From Homalodisca vitripennis (lineage: Eukaryota; Arthropoda; Insecta; Hemiptera; Cicadellidae): a DNA stretch of 64,000 nt. The stretch spans positions 2,502,501-2,566,500 of the forward strand of contig NC_060207.1 of NCBI RefSeq assembly GCF_021130785.1, given 5' to 3'. A program made the position numbers and the translations under genes. The notes beneath the pieces are model-generated. The model searched no databases. It was not told the DNA's origin and worked only from the letters and a program-made list of their open reading frames with translations. The first letter of the stretch is position 1. Each line of letters begins with the position of its first letter. Below, piece after piece: positions 49,675 to 60,598 of the stretch.

Positions 49675-49900
49675 GTGGCTGAGCTTCAGAGAAGCTTATC
49701 ACAAGAGAGGGTGGACAAACTTCATTTCTGTCTGTCTGTCTGCCTACACGATATCTCAAAAAGAACAATCCTGTAGACTTGAAATCGTGTTAGAAGCTTC
49801 ATTTTTATGCGAGGAACACTGAGTTCGATGATGGATCACGTCACCCCATGGAATGTGGCTGAGCGTTAAGAATATTTTTACTTTTGCCTTATATGTAGTC
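49675..49900 (+). repeat. Dispersed (CTGT)n repeat, copy A
   Basis: GGCTGAGCTTCAGAGAAGCTT, a CTGTCTGTCTGTCTGCC run, ACGATATCTCAAAAAG and GGAATGTGGCTGAGCGTTA occur in the same order as in copy B (50,275-50,440). The family also includes 120-235 and the seed of the 93-bp array. No coding content is seen. Confidence 0.65.
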
Positions 49901-49910
49901 TTGGTGAAGT

Positions 49911-50128
49911 GCCGATGGCCGAGTGGTCCAAGACGTCGGACTTTGAACCTGAGTTAAAGATTGCGCTGGTTGATCAGTACCATCGGTCATGAACAGTATC
50001 GAATCTCCCCATTATTCTGTTTGATAAGATCCTCGCACAGGACAATGGCCCATGAGGATGAGCAGAATAAGGCTAAAAAGGGGATCGGCCTCTCCTGGAA
50101 AAGAATTGAACGAGGGGTAAATTAAATA
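49911..50128 (+). mobile_element. tRNA-derived SINE (Ser/Leu type)
   Basis: The head folds as a class II tRNA. The acceptor arm GCCGATG pairs with CATCGGT at 49,981-49,987, the A box is TGGCCGAGTGG, and the anticodon arm region is CGTCGGACTTTGAACCTGAG. The B box is degraded (GGTTGATCAGTACC). A non-tRNA body with CTCCCCATTATTCTG and GGGGATCGGCCTCTCCTGG follows and ends in an A/T-rich tail. It lies just after dispersed-repeat copy A. Confidence 0.65.
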
Positions 50129-50274
50129 GGTGGTAAATATCAGTATTAAAATTATTGTTTAGAACAAATATACATCTAAAAGTATATTTGTTTATATAAC
50201 ACTAGTTCCTACTAACTAATGCGTGAGCGAGTATTCTATTTAGTTTTTAGTGATGAATGAAATGTTTTACATCA

Positions 50275-50440
50275 TTGGCTGAGCTTCATGGGGTTGGAAA
50301 AGTTAAATTTCTGACTGTCTGTCTGCTCGATATCTGAAAGACAACTAACCTACAGTTTATGTATGTGGAACACTGAATTCAATGTTGGTGCATATGGGAC
50401 TTGGCTGAGCGTTAGCGAATACGTTTTCTTTGGCCTTATG
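50275..50440 (+). repeat. Dispersed (CTGT)n repeat, copy B
   Basis: TTGGCTGAGCTTCATGG, GACTGTCTGTCTGCTCGATATC and ACTTGGCTGAGCGTTAGCG match copy A in order and orientation, with diverged spacers. Confidence 0.6.
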
Positions 50441-51570
50441 AGTATGATGGCAAACAAAAATAGCGGAAAATAAACTTAATATACCCATAAAACACTCAAA
50501 CATTTGACATATGAACAAAATATAGTTCAACTGTCACATAACTCTCATCATTTTATAGTGACTTGGTATGTGGCTTTTTACTATTGAAACATTGATAGGA
50601 ATGAATCCCAATATAACGACCAAAATGTCTAAATATGAATCTATCACCTCAGCGAAGGCTATTACGACACGTGTGGTTGCGCACTTCTAGCTGTTGTTAC
50701 TGACACTCAGCAGTTAGAGACGTGTCTGAGTAGAGTCTGCAGCGACTGTAATAAGATTCCGAAATAACAATAATTCACCTAGATCTGACTCGGTATTACA
50801 TTTTGGGGACAATAGGCTCACTATGATTTTTGTGCCAAATATCGTTTAACCCTTAATTTCGTTTTCTCTTAGTAAACAATTCTACGGAACTTAACATTCT
50901 ATAACTAGGGACCTGCAGTACCGTAATTTCGGTAACGACCACTACTGAGCCTAAAAAGTCTATCCTAGTATTAATGTCTCTCCGTATTTACACGATAATC
51001 CTAGTTCATTTATCCTGATAATATTGTATTGCACATTGAATATGTGTCAGTTTTGTTTTGACATGTAAACTATTCGACCGAACGCATTGAAATTTTACAC
51101 GGATATTCTTACGGTCCCTGGGATGAATATAGCGCTTATCTACCACATCCTTCAGGGCTACCCTCCACTGAAGTGAAATATCCTATCTGTTTGTAATATT
51201 GTGAAATGTTAATTAAAAGGGCATGTCTAATTAATTATTTTTTACATATTGTACAATGCCTGATCAGTAGTTTAATGCAGGTTGTAAAGACGAAGTTAGT
51301 ATCTAATTTTAAATTTAGATTGCACCTATGATAAATACACAACTTCATGCTATGGAAATAATATTTAAGCGCTGTACAAAAACTACCTTACTTTACAGAG
51401 CTGTGAATGTTTGTACATAAGTTATTGTAATCTGGTTCGCTCCCATGAGATTGTGTATGCAATTTTTACTGTAGTCAAAGAAAGTTTTATCTAAGTTAAG
51501 CTTACTTCCTTTCCTAACCTGTACATAACCCAACTTTGCATATATATTATTGATTGTTATTGTCTTTGGC
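50441..51570. other. No gene seen
   Basis: Mixed-composition DNA without recognisable coding regions or repeats. Transcript-like motifs were looked for without a convincing result. Confidence 0.45.
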
Positions 51571-54041
51571 TTAACAATGGAGTGCTCGCGCTATTGTAGT
51601 CCGGGGTATTGGGTTTTTACGTTTTACAGGGTGGCAGTATTGCATGACCCTGTGGCTTTGTTTACCTCTCCCTCTCGCCCCCCGACCATGCTCAGTGGAG
51701 TGGCAGCAGCCAACGTGAGCGTACTGAGTTTTTACGGATTTTTATATTGGCCTGGCCTACTATTGTAGTCCACGCGAGTGCTAATGTGACTATCTTGTTT
51801 TCGGTTCCACTTTTAATATTTTATTGTTTTTTTTGTTTAAGTTAAGACATTTTATTGTGTAAATTATTTTGTGGTATTCAGTATTAATAACGAAACATGT
51901 CAGAGAGAGATAAGGAAGAATTATGTCTACGGCTTAGAGAAACCAGAAGTGACGATGAAAGCGTTCCGGGTGTAGAAGATGAAGATGAAGAAGAAGAAGA
52001 CGTTATTGAAAGACATGACTCAGAAAGTGAAAATAGTGACACTAGTGATACAGAACTAAATCAAGAAGAAGCAGATACTGAACCAGAAGGGAGAAATGAA
52101 GCAAATCAGGTAGATAATAGACATATTTACATTGAAAAAGACCGAACCACCGGATGGTATCTTGATCCTTTGCAGCCAAGAAATACAAGAACACAGCAGC
52201 ACAATATAATCCCTAGACTGCATACGCCTGGTCCGTTAGGCGAGGAAAAAAATGCTAACACACATCTTAAATCCCTAGAATGTTTTTTAGATACTGAAAT
52301 GATTAAAATAATTGTAAACAGTACCGATATCTATATCGATCATATAAAAAAAAACTTTTTACGAGAAATGAATGCAAAATGCACTGATGAGATAGAAGTA
52401 AGAGCTCTTATTGCAATTTTGTACTTGTGCAGTGTAATGCGAGCTAGTATAAGGAAGATTAAAAGTACGAGGGACTTAACTATTGAACTGGGGTTGATGG
52501 TTGTTATGTCACCAAGAGTGAAAACCGTTTCAGGTTCCTGTTACGATGTTTAAGATTTGATGGCATCAGAGACAGGCAAAATCGAAGGTCTGATGACAAA
52601 ATGGCCCCATTTATAGCATTTTTTGAAAAATTTGTTACGAATTGCAAGGTAATGTACAAATCCTCAGATTACGTAACTTTAGATGAACAGCTTGTAGCAT
52701 TTAGGGGTAGATGTCCATTTCGTCAATATATGCCCAAAAAACCTGCAAAATCGGCATTAAGGTATTTGCACTGACTTCAGCAAACAATTATTATACATCC
52801 AATCTTGTAGTATATTTGACTGTTCAACCTGAAGGACCGTACAGGCTGAGTAATGCTTCCATTGATGTTGTAAGGCGACTTGTAGAACCTGTAGCGGGGT
52901 CAAACCGAAACATAACTGCTGATAACTGGTTTTCTTCGGTCCAAGTTGCAAACGAGCTCTTTACAGAAAAGTCTTTGACATACTTGGGTACACTCAGAAA
53001 GAACAAAAGTGAAGTTCCACTATGTTTCTTGCCTAACAGACAGAGAAATACACTCGTCTCTTTTTGGATTTCAAGTAAACATGACGTTAGTATCTTACGT
53101 TAAAAAAAAAAACAAAGCAGTCCTCATGATTTCGACAATGCGTAATACAGTGGCCATTGATGAAAATACTTGAGAGGAGAGAAAACCACTCTTTACAATG
53201 ACACACAATTTGGTGTGGACATTTTCGATAAAACGTGTGGCTAATATAACACATCAAGAAACTCAAGGCGTTGGCCTCTCACCCTTTTTTTTCATTTATT
53301 GAATGTTGGAGGAGTGAATGCACTTGTTGTTTTCAAAGCAAACAAGAATGGTGTAATAATAAACAGAGCAGATTTTCTGCAATCTTTAGCTTTTGAACTC
53401 ATAAAACCTCATGTGAGCAGGCGCATCAATCTTCAAACTATCCCAACAGAAATTCGACGTCGTGGGAAAATTCTTCTCGGCATTGATGAGAATTCTTAAC
53501 CACCACCTGCTAGAGAAGGAACAGTTGGTAGATGTTATCTATGTGGAAGAACAAGAAGCAAGAGTACTCGAAAAAGGTGCTTCTGCTGCAGTAAGTGGGT
53601 CTGTCCAGAGCATCACCACAGTATTTGCCACAACTGTCAAGACTGAAACTCCCACAAAAGTTTCACATGTTTCATGGTGTAAATATTGCTTTCAACATCG
53701 CTGTAAGATGTTTTTTTCAACAACATTACTTTTTTGTTTATTATAATAGTCGTGACAAGATTTTGAATATCATACCTCTGTTTTAATTAATTTATTTGAA
53801 AAACATACAAATTACAACAAAAATATGTACTTATTTTTAATAAGAATTTTTATATTTATGTCCTTATAAAATAGAACACTATTTGATGGCTAAATATGTT
53901 TTATATTTATAATAACCCCTAACCACAATATAAAGTGTTTAGCTAATCTACGTATTATAAAAAAAATATTAAAATGGAGTACAATAGTAATCCACGCGAG
54001 TACCGGCGTTCCAAAAAGTTCACGCGAGCACTCAAGTGGTA
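51571..54041 (+). mobile_element. piggyBac-family transposon, decayed
   Basis: The left end is TTAA (51,571-51,574) followed by CAATGGAGTGCTCGCG. The right end, read inward, is TTTACCACTTGAGTGCTCGCG (from about 54,042 leftwards). This gives an imperfect inverted repeat sharing GAGTGCTCGCG with a TTAA-like flank (TTTA on the right, probably mutated). Subterminal copies of TCCACGCGAGT occur at 51,768 and 53,990. The interior encodes a piggyBac transposase in several frames. The size of about 2.47 kb suits piggyBac. Confidence 0.85.
51897..53646 (+). pseudogene. piggyBac transposase, multiple frameshifts
   Basis: From ATG 51,897 an acidic N-terminus (DEDEEEEDVIERHDSESEN) leads into the transposase core up to about 52,490. 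A second frame (52,550-52,755) carries RFDGIRDRQN and DYVTLDEQLVAFRGRCPFRQ, with the first catalytic aspartate. A third (about 52,750-53,103) carries GIKVFAL, YYTSNL and NRNITADNWFSSV with the second aspartate. A fourth begins near 53,200 with FGVDIFDKTC (third aspartate) and continues to VNALVVFKANKNG. The last (53,500-53,646) ends in a cysteine-rich zinc-binding tail (CYLCGRTRSK and CHNCQD). Catalytic residues survive but at least three frameshifts and some stops separate them. Confidence 0.88.
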
Positions 54042-54407
54042 AAGAATCTTCCACACTGGCCTAAAATAGTTTAATTGTTACTGAAATCGTTGGAGCAATT
54101 CAACAAATTATCATGGAATGTTGGAGGGAAATTCGAACCTTATAAAATCATTTCACTCTACGACTTCATGGTACCAAAACATTGATCTTTAAATTTAAAT
54201 CTAAAATGGATCAGGATATGGGAATAACTTTGAGCGACTATCAATAATTTTATTATCTTAGAACTCTTTCAAAGGTTAGAATGCCACAGAAAAAGAATAC
54301 GTGCATATAGTGTCCTGTTTTTCATCAGGAAATTGCGCGCTAAACTTTGAGTAACTTCTAGTTTATATATATATAATTTCAATAAACATTGAATCGCAAA
54401 AAGTACT

Positions 54408-54478
54408 TGCTCCGCCGGGAGTCGAACCCGGATCTCTCAATTGCCGGGTGAATGTGCTACCATTACACCACAGAGCGC
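54408..54478 (-). tRNA. tRNA-like sequence
   Basis: The minus strand carries a consensus B box (GGTTCGACTCC) and A box (TGGTGTAATGG). The T stem CCGGG/CCCGG is perfect. The anticodon stem is weakened (TTCAC with TTGAG) and the loop again lacks U33. Best viewed as a Pol III repeat core rather than a functional tRNA. Confidence 0.5.
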
Positions 54479-54659
54479 TTACTTTTTCCGATTCAATTAT
54501 TTTGTATTTGGCCGTATCTGTCACATATGCGTTTAAATAAGCAAACTAACATATGATCGGAAGACTAAATACCTGTCAAACGACTTTTATTTTCATTAAA
54601 TTGTATAAATGGCAATAGCCTTATTTAATTTCAATAAACATTGAATCGCAAAAAGTACT

Positions 54660-54730
54660 TGCTCCGCTGGGAGTCGAACCCGGATCTCTTACTTGCCGGG
54701 TGAATGTGCTACCATTACACCACAGAGCGC
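54660..54730 (-). tRNA. tRNA-like sequence
   Basis: Nearly identical to the neighbouring copy. The T stem has one mismatch (CCGGG with CCCAG) and the anticodon arm reads TTCAC/GTAAG around CCGGCAA. A and B boxes are intact. Confidence 0.5.
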
Positions 54731-54870
54731 TTACTTTTTCCGATTCAATTATTTTGTATTTGGCCGTATCTGTCACATATGCGTTTAAATAAGCAAACTA
54801 ACATATGATCGGAAGACCAAATACCTGTCAAACGACTTTTATTTACATTAAATTGTATAAATGGCAATAG

Positions 54871-54876
<6 letters not shown>

Positions 54877-54912
<36 letters not shown>
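54877..54912. repeat. (TA)n microsatellite
   Basis: A TA run ends the tandem tRNA-like units, as at 7.5 kb. Confidence 0.95.
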
Positions 54913-54913
<1 letters not shown>

Positions 54914-55266
54914 GAGTAGATCGAGAGATAGAAAGTGTTTCACTCTTCAATTCTTTATTAAATCACATTCTTTCACTAGATAATGTGAGGAAGATCTCAT
55001 ATTGCTTTATTGGTCGAATTAATAATATAAATTCGAAATAATACAGAAGCTGCTGAAGTATACCTAGAGTAGATAACATTATATCTTCTGCTTTGTATTC
55101 TTGATGGAAGTGAGTAGGTTTTAACGGAAAAGGACATTTTTCATAATTCTACATTTAGTTTATTTAAAAAGGGCTTTCGACGGTTAAGGCATCATCAGTT
55201 AGATATTGTTTACATATGTGAAAAATAGAAAAAGAATCATATGATAAAATAGAATAAAATTTAAAA

Positions 55267-55680
55267 CTAATTGTAAAGACCAAAAACTAATAAATTATAA
55301 AAGAATTGTGTAGAAAAATATGATTTGCAATTCATAATTTTGGAATGGATTTCTTCGTTTACTAATGGTATAAAAATATGAATTAAATTTACGAAAGGTT
55401 GGGAAATACAATTATCTTTTAAAACTGTGATACATTCCCTTTCAATTTTATTTCTATTAGTCCAGGAAGATTCTTTACAAACTAAACTAGATGATTCAAA
55501 ATTTATATGACGATTTTCCTTTACCGCATGTTCAACTAATTTATATTTTTCAATGTTTTCTTTTTTATAATTATAAATATTTTCTTTTAGCCTAATTCCC
55601 ACAGGTCTTGATGTTTGGCCGATATACGTCTTGTTGCATCCACAGTCAATTTTATATATCAAATTCTTGGTTTTCTGTTG
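55267..55680 (-). pseudogene. GIY-YIG domain, second Penelope-like element
   Basis: IYKIDCGCNKTYIGQTSRPV supplies the Y/YIG core and a downstream RLKENIYNYKKENIEKYKLV region follows. KLVEHAVKENRHINFE and IERECITVLKDN match the rest of the Penelope GIY-YIG region. The frame is open for 131 codons and is preceded closely by RT sequence in another frame. Confidence 0.82.
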
Positions 55681-55689
55681 TTTTCAATT

Positions 55690-56215
55690 TTCAAAAGCAA
55701 CGTCTTTAAAGTTGTCCATAAATATGTTGCTAATTATTGGGCTGAGAACACCAGCCACAGGTAAACCGGATACTTGATTGTAAAATCTATCTTTTACCTG
55801 AAACTTAGTTGTGGCTAACACATACAGTAAGAAGTTCCATTTGATAATGTTGATCTCATACTGAAGTTGTTATCATTAGAAAGTCGTTGTCTAATCAGAC
55901 GCAAAGCTTCAGAGACAGGTACATATGTAAACAGACGAGTTACGTCGTAGCTGACAATAATATCATTGTAATCAATATTAATATTTTTTATTTTATTGAT
56001 AAAATCTTCTGAATTCTTGATGTAAGAATTAGCTTGTTGAAATAATGGACTAATAATTGGTAACAAAAATTTACATAACTTTCATACAGGAGAGTCAATG
56101 GAACTTACTATTGGCCTAAGAGGAATTACATCTTTGTGAATTTTTGTAGTCCATACAAATGTGGTGGCTTTGAATATTTAGGGCTTAATTTTACAATAAG
56201 AGGTTAATGTACTTG
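55690..56215 (-). pseudogene. RT fragments of second Penelope-like element
   Basis: In 5' to 3' order on the minus strand: TKIHKDVIPLRPIVSSIDSP (about 56,150-56,090), SPLFQQANSYIKNSEDFINK and IIVSYDVTRLFTYVPVSEA (56,066-55,860), then FYNQVSGLPVAGVLSPIISN near 55,790-55,735. Stops and frameshifts separate them. No YxDD motif is found. Confidence 0.8.
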
Positions 56216-56250
56216 GGTTGGTGATAAACACAGACGTTGAGGAGGGGGTA

Positions 56251-56465
56251 GTTAATTTTGTTCTAGCCGCAGAACCGCTCATGTCACTGCTCCCGTTAAT
56301 TTTGTTCTAGCCGCAGAACCGCTCACGTCACTGCTCCCGTTAAATACGTTCTAGCCGCAGAACCGCTCACGTCACTGCTCCCGTTAAACACGTTCTAGCC
56401 GCAGAACCGCCCACGTCACTACTCCCGTTAGATTCGTTCTAGCCGCGGAACCTCGCGTGAGTGTT
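56251..56465. repeat. 44-bp tandem repeat, about 4.8 copies, TTAA in most units
   Basis: GTTCTAGCCGCAGAACCGCTC recurs every 44 bp, with unit starts near 56,251, 56,295, 56,339, 56,383 and 56,427. The first four begin GTTAA and the fifth begins GTTAG. The array lies just before the piggyBac relic and could be a subterminal repeat of that element or an independent minisatellite. Confidence 0.9.
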
Positions 56466-56919
56466 TCTGAGAGTATGCTTAACCTTTATTTTTATTTATT
56501 AATGGTTTTAGTTAAAGTTTAATATTTGTTCATTTAGTTTTGTTTCTTGACTAGAAGTTTCTGTTACATTTTACTGTAAACTAGTATTACTCACAGTTTA
56601 TTAATAAGAACATCAAAACAATCAAGAAATTTTGTCGTAATTAGAAAAGACTGGAGATAAAAATTTTACTGTTTTACAATACTTGACATCAGTACAATCC
56701 ACTGCTCCTAGTTAACATTTTAGTGCTCACAGACCGGATGGAGAAGAAAATGTAGAAAAAGACGGGAAAAAGTAAATGTGCATTCCGACCATGTGGCCCA
56801 GGTAAAAAAAAAAAAATACTTCTCAGTATATTATAAGGAAGGATAATCTTCAGGCAAAACGTTTTTACAAATATACTAGGAGAAAAAAAGTACTGCCAAA
56901 CAATGTTTAACTGTGTTTA

Positions 56920-58160
56920 ACACCTGGATGATAAATTTTTCGGATGGGGCTATATCTGATTTAGTATATTCCACAAATTCGCAATCGGATTTTATGAAGA
57001 TGAAATATTTTCGAGGAGATAGAGAGTTAATCTACTGATTTTGAAGAGCTTCGGCTTTCCTACGACTGTTGTTTTGCTAGGTACTAAAAAAGCTCAACAT
57101 TTAAACACTGATAAAATGTGACGTAAATATGGAACTGCCTCCTATATTTTTGTTGCCACAACGTCAGACAATCGCTTTCATTTGCTTTTTAGAGCGATTC
57201 GTTTTGATGAATAAACTACGAGGGTCGCTAGAAATTTCTTTAAAGAATTTGACAACCAGGCCCCAGTAACACAAATATTTCAAGATTTAGTAACAGAAAG
57301 TCAAGAAAACTACACCTTGGGTGTTTTTACAATAATTTATGAAATTGTGGAGCCTCTAAGTGGAAAATTCAATTTTAGGTTACATATTCCTAAAAACCAG
57401 CAGAGAATGACATATAAAGATTTATGCATTGGATACACGTGTATTATGTATTTAAGCATCCTCCAAACAGTCCTAATTATCACTTTTTAACGAGTTGTTT
57501 ACTATTCATCGAACAATAGCAACTGGTAATTTACGAAATACAAGCCTCAAGTACCACCACTCTTTCTAGACACTGAACAGAGATTCATTCCATTAAATTG
57601 GTTTCCATAGGTTAAATCTCCTAATAGGTGTTTTATAGTTTCCTACATTTAAAAGAAAAGGAATTAAAAGAATGTTAACTTGATTTCAACAATGCATAGA
57701 GGCGATGCAACTAACGAGGCAACTTAATCAGGCAAATAAACCAGAGATTGTAACAGACTAAAACATACTAAAGGCGATGACTGTTGTGGAGAGACTTAAG
57801 TGAGAAAATTCTCTTTCAAGAATAAGCGACCGTCAGCCTTTACTGTGTTCTATGGGATGTTGAATGTAGGAGTAATAAATGCACGGATTGTATTTCGATC
57901 AAACACTAATCAGATGTTGACCAGAAGAACTTTTATTACTAATCCCGGAAAACCGTTAATAACTCCACATTCATTGAAACGAGCAACAATTTACAGTCTA
58001 TCGATGCCTTTGTAACAGTCAAACAAAGGCATCAAAGGAATTGAACCATCTGCAAGTTAGCCCTATAAGAACAAACAGATTTACCCAAACCCGATGCAAT
58101 GAATGCGTGGCGCTATATGTAATGAACATAATGCTTCAGTCACGGTCGTAATGTCACATT
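56920..58160 (+). pseudogene. Old piggyBac transposase relic
   Basis: Fragments in order: NFSDGAISDLVYSTN (near 56,940), AQHLNTDKMWRKYGTASYIF (57,090-57,160), RFHLLFRAIRFDE (57,175), then YTLGVFTIIYEIVEPLSGKF (57,310-57,375). The first catalytic aspartate segment (usually TIDE) is IIYE, so the residue is lost. A C-terminal part at 57,800-58,015 has MLNVGVINARIVFRSNTN and KPLITPHSLKR, and a cysteine motif CNEC appears near 58,110. Many stops and indels occur. It is a different family from the element at 51.6 kb and much older. Confidence 0.8.
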
Positions 58161-60095
58161 CTAAGAATGGACAGAGATTATCAAACATACTACCAGAATA
58201 TACTGTATCTATTTCTAATAAACAGTTCTTCTAAAGATATAACTTCAAATTTTATTTGGTTTATATGTACCTAGTTGTTAAAATAAATTGATATGTCAAA
58301 TCAAATAATCATATAATTTAGTAGTAAATATTGGTTTATTGCCTTACTTAGAACATCAAAGTTTAATTAATATTCATGAAAATATTAAAACCATTCAAAT
58401 ATAATTAAATCACGGATAAAAGATGTATGTCAGATTTAAAGTAAGGTGCGAACGATGAATTGTTAAAGCAAGTCCTACTGTGGGTTAGAGGAGCTACATA
58501 CATCTCACTAGTAAGATGATTTTACTGAGTGCAATTAAGTAATATAATTTAATAGCCATTATTTTAATTGTTAAAGAAAATGTAATGGAATATTTTAATG
58601 TGTAATAAACTAATAAGTATAATTAAATAATGATAATAAGTTAGGCCTGCTTATGAATGAGGTATGTATTGTTGGGTTTTTTATCATAACATTCGTTATA
58701 TATATTCATTACATAAATTCGAAAATAAATGAATAGCGTATTGCATGTTATGTTTACGTACTTTAATAAATTCACTTAATATGTTCACTGAAGGATGCGT
58801 ACACATTTCACCCTTCCAAAATTAAAAAGCGAACATTTGCTCAATAATTCTATTTTTTACAAATAAAAAAAATTAGCTCAGTTAGATAAATCTGTTAAAA
58901 GTTGTAAATAGGCTAAATATTTACGCGGTAATTAATAATTTATTCTCCTGAATCCGCTGTATATTGATGATAAGCTATGTGTTAGAAGTATTCTTATATA
59001 GATCTTGGAATCTCATTTATCACCTCGAACAACTTTGCAGATCTTCTGGAGTTTAGAATTATTTATTTAAAATATTACTGCAGTATTCATTAATAAACCG
59101 AAATCTCTCTAACCAAATAATTGATGGAATAGACTTGTTTACCCATAGACTTATCAGACTGCGGGAAAAATAGTTGCATAAAGGTCTTGCCTCATTCATA
59201 TTTTCATCTCTTTTTCCTACCGTAGTGACCTCAGTCGTCATTTTGCCAATGATTAAAATTTAAATATGAGATAAAGGTAGAAGAATAACACATGCATTAT
59301 ATATATTCGAATATTGAATATTTGGACTGAGTAAGGTTTTATATAAATAAAAAAATATTCGTATTATATAGGTGTATTACATAAATAAGCATAGTTGCAA
59401 TAATCGGGAGCTATTTACACCTTTTCTCTTGTAGATAAGTAGAGGTAAAGGAAGAGAATGCCTTTCTAAATGGTTGGAAGCTAGAAGTATGCCATGACGA
59501 CGTTCAACGGAGACGGGCGTCTGAGGGCTTATAGAATGCATGCGTCACATTTTTCACCTAGAATGTTGTAGATATGGTGTAAGGAAAGCATGCTTTTCCC
59601 ATTCTTTGGCTAACTACGTTATGTTACTTTTCATCCCTCATTATTTATAATGCCAAACACTAAGAGTATTTTCCTGATATAAACGTAATATTATTTTCAT
59701 CGTTAAATAAATTATGAAGTTTATAGGCTTCGAAAGAATAACACATAATAGAATCATTCATAATTAATAAAATATAATTTAACGTTAAAATGTTTACAAT
59801 AGTTTATCAGTGACGCTGATGTATTTATCAGAATAATTCCCAGAAATACCTTATATATAAGTTATTAAAATAATGACAAATCGACTTGATTATTCTGCAA
59901 TGTTTATTCTGAAAGTTCTTTGGCCAATAGATCTAAAAATTTGTTCTATTGAATTTCATGTTTTTGAAGTTAAATTCTATCGTATATTTTTCCCGTATAC
60001 CACAAAAGGATCTACCGATTCTATCTTGTCATCACAATTAACATAATTTAGAGAAAACGTTGTGTAAAATTTCAACAAATATTGATGAACAAAAG
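58161..60095. other. No gene seen
   Basis: AT-rich DNA with no recognised genes, termini or tandem repeats. A 60-codon minus-strand frame at 59,059-59,241 has no supporting features. Confidence 0.5.
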
Positions 60096-60099
60096 TACT

Positions 60100-60170
60100 C
60101 GCTTTGCCAGGACTCGAGCCTGGATCACTCACTTGCAGGGTGGAATACAGATCATTATATCACGGATTCC
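60100..60170 (-). pseudogene. Degenerate tRNA-like copy
   Basis: The minus strand keeps the outline of the tRNA-like family (GGCTCGAGTCCTGGC at the B box, CCCTGCAAGTGAG at the anticodon arm, GTGATATAATG at the A box) with many substitutions. A flanking ATTTCAACAAATATTGATG resembles the left arm of the other copies. It is the oldest of the five copies. Confidence 0.5.
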
Positions 60171-60598
60171 TTACTTTAGACCATAAATGCTCGATACCCA
60201 TGGTGGAAATACATAGTCATGCTTCTCAGCATAAAAACCAATAAATGTATTTCATAAAATTATAAGCCATGGAGTGAAACTTTGTCTAAAATGTACTTGT
60301 TTAATTAACACTTGTATTGTTAGATATATTTTTACAGATTCTTATATGCTGTTCAGTTTTTATTTCTTGATTACTAGTGCATACTTACGACATAAATTAC
60401 TGCACCGGTCTTATCGATTTATTATTTTGAAAATCGTGGTATCGGTTTTCATCCGCCTTTAATTTGGCTGAGTCTAGCTCAGTCACGTGAGACGTTCGGA
60501 CGTGTTCTGCTATGTGTTACGTCAAATTCATTTATTTCGTATTTTCTGTCTAACAGTCCATAACTCTACACGTACAGAAGATTTGTTTTTTATAGTTA

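Larger units (their letters stand above)
54375..54875 (-). repeat. Two tandem 253-bp units with tRNA-like cores
   Basis: AATTTCAATAAACATTGAATCGC recurs at 54,375 and 54,628 (253 bp apart), each followed by a tRNA-like core and a shared spacer (TTGGCCGTATCTGTCACATA, then ATATGATCGGAAGAC). The same unit is in plus orientation at 7,219-7,500. A TA microsatellite follows (54,877-54,912). Confidence 0.9.
55140..56240 (-). mobile_element. Second Penelope-like family, internally deleted remnant
   Basis: The minus strand carries reverse-transcriptase fragments followed directly by a GIY-YIG domain and a tail. The protein sequences differ clearly from the 23-28 kb element, so this is a separate family. 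The region between the RT motif around GVLSPIISNIFM and the GIY-YIG start, which should hold the catalytic YxDD motif, is missing. Near the 3' side (about 55,170-55,200, minus) CTGATGA and CGAAAG flank a short spacer, but no stem II forms. Confidence 0.85.

Noticed and set aside
55163..55196. CTGATGA ... CGAAAG in the second Penelope remnant as a hammerhead ribozyme
   Set aside because: The sequence between the core motifs does not form a stem II, so it is at best decayed.
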